Source: Stichopus chloronotus
Lineage: Eukaryota; Echinodermata; Holothuroidea; Aspidochirotida; Stichopodidae
Reading direction: 5' to 3'
Assembly: GCA_021234535.1 (NCBI GenBank)
Contig: CM037848.1
Coordinates: 9,810,444-9,874,443, forward strand
DNA length: 64,000 nucleotides
The first letter of the stretch is position 1; each line of letters opens with the position of its first letter. Positions 59,101 to 64,000 of the stretch are shown here, piece by piece. The position numbers and the translations under genes were made by a program. Below the pieces are notes generated by a model that saw only the letters and a list, made by a program, of their open reading frames with translations, was not told the origin of the DNA and made no database searches.

Positions 59101-59466
59101 TTTCTGTAACTGAATGCCCTTCAAAATTTCCCGTCGTGGGTGTATCTCTCCTGGGGTGTCTTAAGTGGCGCCTTTAATCACTTACATGCTTGCAAGAATT
59201 GTCAGAAGACCATCTAAGCTGAGCGCCACCATCGGTTGCCCTATCTCGCCCCTTGGATCACCTAGTGCATCAACTGACAGTTGCTTTGCTGTTGTCACCA
59301 ATACCTGTAAGGGCATCAAGGAAGCAAGGAATATTTCATTTTTTCGTCTTACCTTCCACCCCTCGCTCCCACCCCCATACAAGCCCGTCTCTCGGTTTTT
59401 TCATGTGATTCTTTTTTCTACCAAAGTCATAGCAAAATTTCAATTGACATCTTTAGTGTACCATAC
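56136..59466. other. Non-coding stretch, nothing recognised
   Basis: Poly-C/G tracts lie at 57238-57250, 57456-57469, 58454-58466 and 59053-59064. A GGCGGATCCAGAGCC motif near 59005 next to poly-G is reminiscent of marine transposon debris, but no element boundary can be drawn. Confidence 0.45.
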
Positions 59467-59752
59467 AAACCTGTTCTCCTAAGAGTAATTCCTTGCTTCC
59501 TTGCACCTCCATATTGCAAAACAACTTCTTTACCAAAAATAGTAATAATAATGATAATACATTTTTGCTATTTTTTTTATCTTTTTTAATTACAAACCAT
59601 GGGATGGAAAACCTGTTCTCCTAAGAGTAAATCCTTGCTTCCTTGCACCTCCACATTGCAAAACAACTTCTTTACCAAAAATAGTAATAAAAATGATAAT
59701 ACATTTTTGCTATTTTTTTTATCTTTTTTAACTACAAACCATGGGATGGAAA
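59467..59752. repeat. 142-bp tandem duplication
   Basis: Two copies with a period of 142 bp run from AAACCTGTTCTCCTAAGAG to CCATGGGATGGAAA, with about five substitutions between them. Each includes a GATAATACATTTTTGC segment and a T-rich tract. The high identity points to a fairly recent local duplication. No function is apparent. Confidence 0.92.
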
Positions 59753-62700
59753 TCTTTCCTCTCAGGCTGTTACGGTGGCTTGTATTTTCAACGAGTCCTA
59801 AGGGAAGAGGAACTCGAATTTCAGAAGAAATGATATTCGGTGACGACTCGAATTACACTACAAACGACGCCATTTCGTGCAATGTGAAATAACGTAATCG
59901 GTAGGACGGAGTATGCAGTGTTGTGTTCGAACGTCGAATATGCAGAGAGCACTTGGTCATTTCACAGCTCGTGACAAAGGCAGTTTACAAAAGATTTTTT
60001 TTTCCTTAGTACAAAATTACATAGAATAAATAAATACTACATAGAGAAGTAGACCTGCAAGTAGCGAAGCGAGCACGGGCCACGGCCCACCCGAAAGATG
60101 GGCCAAAAATTGTGCATAGGATTTATACCTAGCAATAAGAATTTTTTTAGAACAAAATAACTTAACAATTGTGCAGTTTTGTTGTACCAAATCACATCTG
60201 AGGGCATTCAGTTGTAGAAAAATTTTCCAAATTCGAGGGAACACCCACTCCCCCTAAACCCCCTCCGAATATCGCTCTTCTGCCCTTTTGGTCCCTTCAA
60301 TACAAGAAAAAAAATCTGGATTGGCTGTCGTGTCACATCTGTGAAAAGACAGTGTTCGAGTTAAAGGTTTTCTACACTAATACAAAAATTCTATCCGTTT
60401 TCAAGAGTAAAAGAAAAGTTAATGGGGAATTCCGGGCAAGGAACATGTCTTTTGTTCCTTGCCCGGAATTCCCCTTTAAGCCATTATAGCACTACGTGAA
60501 CTAATTACTGTGGGGATGAGTGGATGCATGGATGGAGGACGAATCAAGAATTGAGGAATTTTTTTCTCGCAGTACTTACCGATGGTGTGGAGGACGTATA
60601 GTGTATAGCTTGCTTTACTTAAGCATAGATAGCACAAAACTGTAATCCTTAGGACACATTCGTACGTAAGTTGCACCTTTCGCCAATTTGCAATGATTGC
60701 AGCTTACCTGTCGTACATTTTTTTTTTTCAATTTGAAACCTGGAAAAAAAATTGAAAATCAAACCTGTAGAGGGGGCCATACTGGAAATTGTACTACTTT
60801 GATAAACACTTAGGACATTAAGTGCAGTCGCTGTATGGCTGGCGCTTGTGAATAGCCTCTGAACACTTATTAAGGCATATTAAACTACGCTTTTATTTAC
60901 ACATATTACAGCATGCTACATACAAGGTATTACGGAAACATACTCCACGGTTGTTAGGTAAAATTAAAACATTCAGAGTTTCACAGCTATTTTTGTTAGC
61001 CACTCATGGACCTCTCTGAGCTACTACTCATCTATGGAAAATATACAAAAATATCAGAGCACTGAACTTAACTACATCAACATTTTATGAATTTGCCTCT
61101 TTCCCCCCCCCTCCGAGATCGACATAAAATGTCATGTGACCTCAAGTGGTATAGTGATAGCACCTACCTGTAAGTTCAAGCTGGTTGCGTGGATACAAAA
61201 TAACGTAGGTGACGTTACAGAAAAGAGAATTTACAAGTTCTAGATCAAGATAAGAATTTTCTATTTTATTTACCAGATTCGATTAACGTTCCATTAAACT
61301 AGCCTTACAAATCACGATCGGTCTTTTTTTTTAATCAATAGAAATCGGAAGCACAGTCTAACCCCATCAAAAACAGTGCACAGTGCACAACTCCCTAGCC
61401 CTTAGTGTGAGCCAAGTGTTTTGGCTTCTTAAATTGAACACGTACATAGCATGGCAGAAGTATTTCTTTGGCTAAATGACAGAACACAGTCTTCTCGTTT
61501 TTGCCGTTCATCAAACCTGAAATAATACAGAACTTAGTTCAAAGGACTCATCGAGTTGGTTGGAAAAAATATTTTGATGTTTTCTCACATTTTTGAGTCT
61601 CAAAAACCGTAATAGATATGAACAAACTTCCAATGGACCGTCATTCAGGGTTTCACTCTGCAGCTTCTGACAGAAGCTACCTTTTTTTTTCTAGATGTAC
61701 GTCACACGAGCTTTAAGACAAAGCAAGACATGTATACCAACCATGAAAGATAACATGAGAAAGATAACATTGTAAACGTGTGCAATGTTAGTCATGCAAA
61801 GGCCTCACCGCATCATCTGTCAGTTAAGAGTCCTTCGTTTTCCATAATTTATCAAAATCATCCCAACAAAATATCCTCTTGTTTACATTTTTATGCCAAG
61901 AAAATCATTTTCAAGATTTTTGTGAGTAGTTACTGTCAATTTTCAAAATCTCAATGGACGAGAACGTCTCGTGTTACTCCACTAGAGGACATCTAAGTCT
62001 TCGCTCTTTTTTTCTTTTATATTTGCTTGAAGAAGAGGGAAAAATTCAACCAAAATCCGATTGATTTCTCGTTACTCGCTGATGGGCATTTGTCTTTCAG
62101 CTAGGGACCAATTTGTAAATACTATATATTTTTGATTGGTGTAATTACGTTTGAAACCAAATCCTCTTCCCCATTCTCCACAGTTAAAGCTATGCAAAAA
62201 AGACTGAACTCAACTTTGTGCTAGCAACAGAAACGGATCCCCGGTAAAGGACATACTCACTGGGTTCAAGTTCTACCTTACCAGATAAAGTATTCTGCAA
62301 GAGATGAGTGGGTAACATTTGATGACATAGTACGGTAGTAGAACAGTCCCTGTAACCGAATAGACTTTCAGTCCCTTCACATGTACTTCCTTCTGGATTC
62401 AGGGTTTCACACAACTCGCTGAATGACTTGGCAAGTTTTTGAATAAGCAATTACTCCATTGCGCGAAGATCACGCCCTATAGTTTTAACCGGGTGTAATT
62501 GTTCGGGTCGAATCACATCAATAATCTTTTAATTACCAAACGTCGTTATCTGAACGGTCGATAGGTATTCCACGAATCTGCATTGTTAGTATAATTAGAA
62601 GTAGGACTGGTTGGCCTCTTAAATTAATCTTCAATTCTCCAGACACAACATGTCAAACTTAAAGCAACAACAACAAATTTCCTTATCTTTTCGGTAGGGG

Positions 62701-64000
62701 GGGGTGGAGGGGTCCCAACTTCCTGTTCTTTACTCTTTTATTGTTATTTTTCCCTCCTCCTTTTCGGGTTGCCCATCATATCATTTTTTCTTACTGATGC
62801 AGGTTGCACATTATAAGCTATTATATTATTTTAGTTTTCATGGAACTGTCGATAGTTGTTTATTTTAGAATTCTATGAATAAATTTGTTTTCTCAGAAGC
62901 CGTTATCGTCAGTGTATTAGCAAACACTTGCATATGGCTTCTTCCAAATCGCTTCAGCTCCTGTCTTCGGATGCACGTAAAATTCGTTAATATTCCAACT
63001 CAACATGACTGCTACCATTGTTTCTGTGTTGTGGTATGACACATGGGATGGGAGGAAGTGCAGAGCGGGGGGTAGGGGTCAGTATCGCCCATGAGCAATG
63101 GGGGACTACATAGTTCTTTCCGTTCTTATGCCAATTCTTCCGATTTCCCGTTTATCATGTATATGGTTTACCTTTTTTATATACCTGAATATTATGTGAG
63201 GAATTATCTTTTGCGATTGAAACTATTGCATATCGCACGCATTTCCTGAGGATGACGTCATTTCTCCTTCATCGCGAACTACAGTAAACGGAAGTGCCCA
63301 CCCCCACCCCTCTGCAGGAAGTAATCTATTCACTTTATATCGGTGAAAATCCTCCCTTTGAAGCAAATCTGTGGAGCACAATTCATCAATCAACATTTGA
63401 CCGTCAATGAAGATCATAATTTTTGTCCCTTGAGTTAAATTATAGACTTCGTTCACCTGAAGTGACAAAGGAGATTGGAAAATTGGTAATTCGTGGAGTC
63501 AAATAATATTCAAGAGGGACGAAAACTCAAACTAGGCCCCCAAATCTACATAGTGGCCCATGTGCACGAAGGGTGACAACTAAATTGGAAAGGGGGGAAT
63601 TTAGCGGATTAAATTCAAATTTATGCGAATGCAAACAATAACCTCAAAAGGAACCTCAAAAAGCAATCAGATATAGGAGTTCTAATAAAGGACACCTTTT
63701 AAATGGAACTTCATGTCTCCTCCTCCCCCCCCCCCCTCCCTCATGAGATAAATAATATGTTTTCAGAGGAAAAAAGAAAAATTCTGTCAAATAACTTTTT
63801 ACGGCGACAGATGATGCATCCAACATGAGTGGTTTCAATGACCCAAAGAACAATTCAGTAATAACTTGACGCCATCCCCATTTCCAAGGAATTCTGGGAA
63901 ACGGTGACGTCATTTTCAAACAATACTTTAGTTGGACATGAAATATGTGTATTCTGTCAGACCTTCAATGTGGAGTGACTTTTTCTCTCATTACAATCTA
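59753..64000. other. Mostly non-coding stretch
   Basis: Contains the hairpin at 60424-60474, a poly-C tract at 63725-63736 and short frames. A minus frame at 62190-62450 has a possible internal donor (CTG|GTAAGG) but no recognisable domain. No gene is supported. Confidence 0.5.
60424..60474. repeat. Perfect 22-bp inverted repeat with 7-nt loop
   Basis: A 22-bp arm at 60424-60445 beginning GGGGAATTCCGGGC is followed by TGTCTTT and an exact reverse complement at 60453-60474. The stem is GC-rich compared with its flanks and pairing stops abruptly outside it. It could be a fold-back transposon end, a structured RNA element or a cruciform site. Confidence 0.9.

Noticed and set aside
60017..60244. 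Hydrophobic 75-codon minus frame as a gene
   Set aside because: The sequence has transposon-like GGGCCGTGGCCC debris and no protein resemblance.
62190..62450. Cys-containing minus-strand exon with possible GTAAGG donor
   Set aside because: No family match, and comparable chance frames with donor-like sequences are common in the window.

Overview
The window looks like ordinary nuclear DNA of an animal, most likely a marine invertebrate. It is AT-rich and almost devoid of long open frames. It carries GT-AG splice signals, long (TA)n, (TC)n and (GT)n microsatellites, many poly-C tracts, and Penelope-like retroelements (PLEs) with GIY-YIG endonuclease domains. A sea cucumber or another echinoderm would fit, but nothing here proves it.

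Only one cellular gene is confidently recognised. It is the first coding exon of a two-pore-domain potassium (K2P) channel on the minus strand at about 15.83-16.28 kb. The exon stops at a GTGAGT donor inside the first selectivity-filter glycine. Later exons should lie at lower coordinates or outside the window, and none was found. A few short exon-like segments with good splice signals (11.80-11.93, 39.33-39.55 and 44.48-45.05 kb) are listed as unrecognised candidates.

Mobile DNA dominates what can be named. At 33.29-36.31 kb a PLE is arranged as an inverted duplication. One minus-strand copy has a partial reverse transcriptase plus GIY-YIG domain, broken by a frameshift. It faces a plus-strand copy of its last 1,092 bp, and I saw a single mismatch between the arms. 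A second, unrelated PLE end lies at 24.47-24.94 kb, and a third probable PLE tail at 36.47-36.62 kb. Each tail carries a hammerhead-ribozyme-like core (CTGAAGA, hairpin, GAAA) and lies next to or close to a microsatellite. Other remnants are a non-LTR retrotransposon 3' end (36.79-37.68 kb), a possible second non-LTR tail (about 56 kb), a PIF/Harbinger-like transposase scrap (48.2 kb) and a 217-bp MITE with TA target duplications (7.84-8.06 kb).

Tandem repeats include a diverged 40-bp minisatellite (5.2-5.9 kb) and a 39-bp minisatellite with a three-unit 117-bp higher-order period (26.1-26.6 kb). There is also a 142-bp tandem duplication (59.5-59.75 kb), a perfect 22-bp hairpin (60.4 kb), and a compound (TA) array whose halves carry ACAC and GTGT variants (12.45-12.77 kb). 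The rest appears to be intronic or intergenic sequence in which nothing could be identified.
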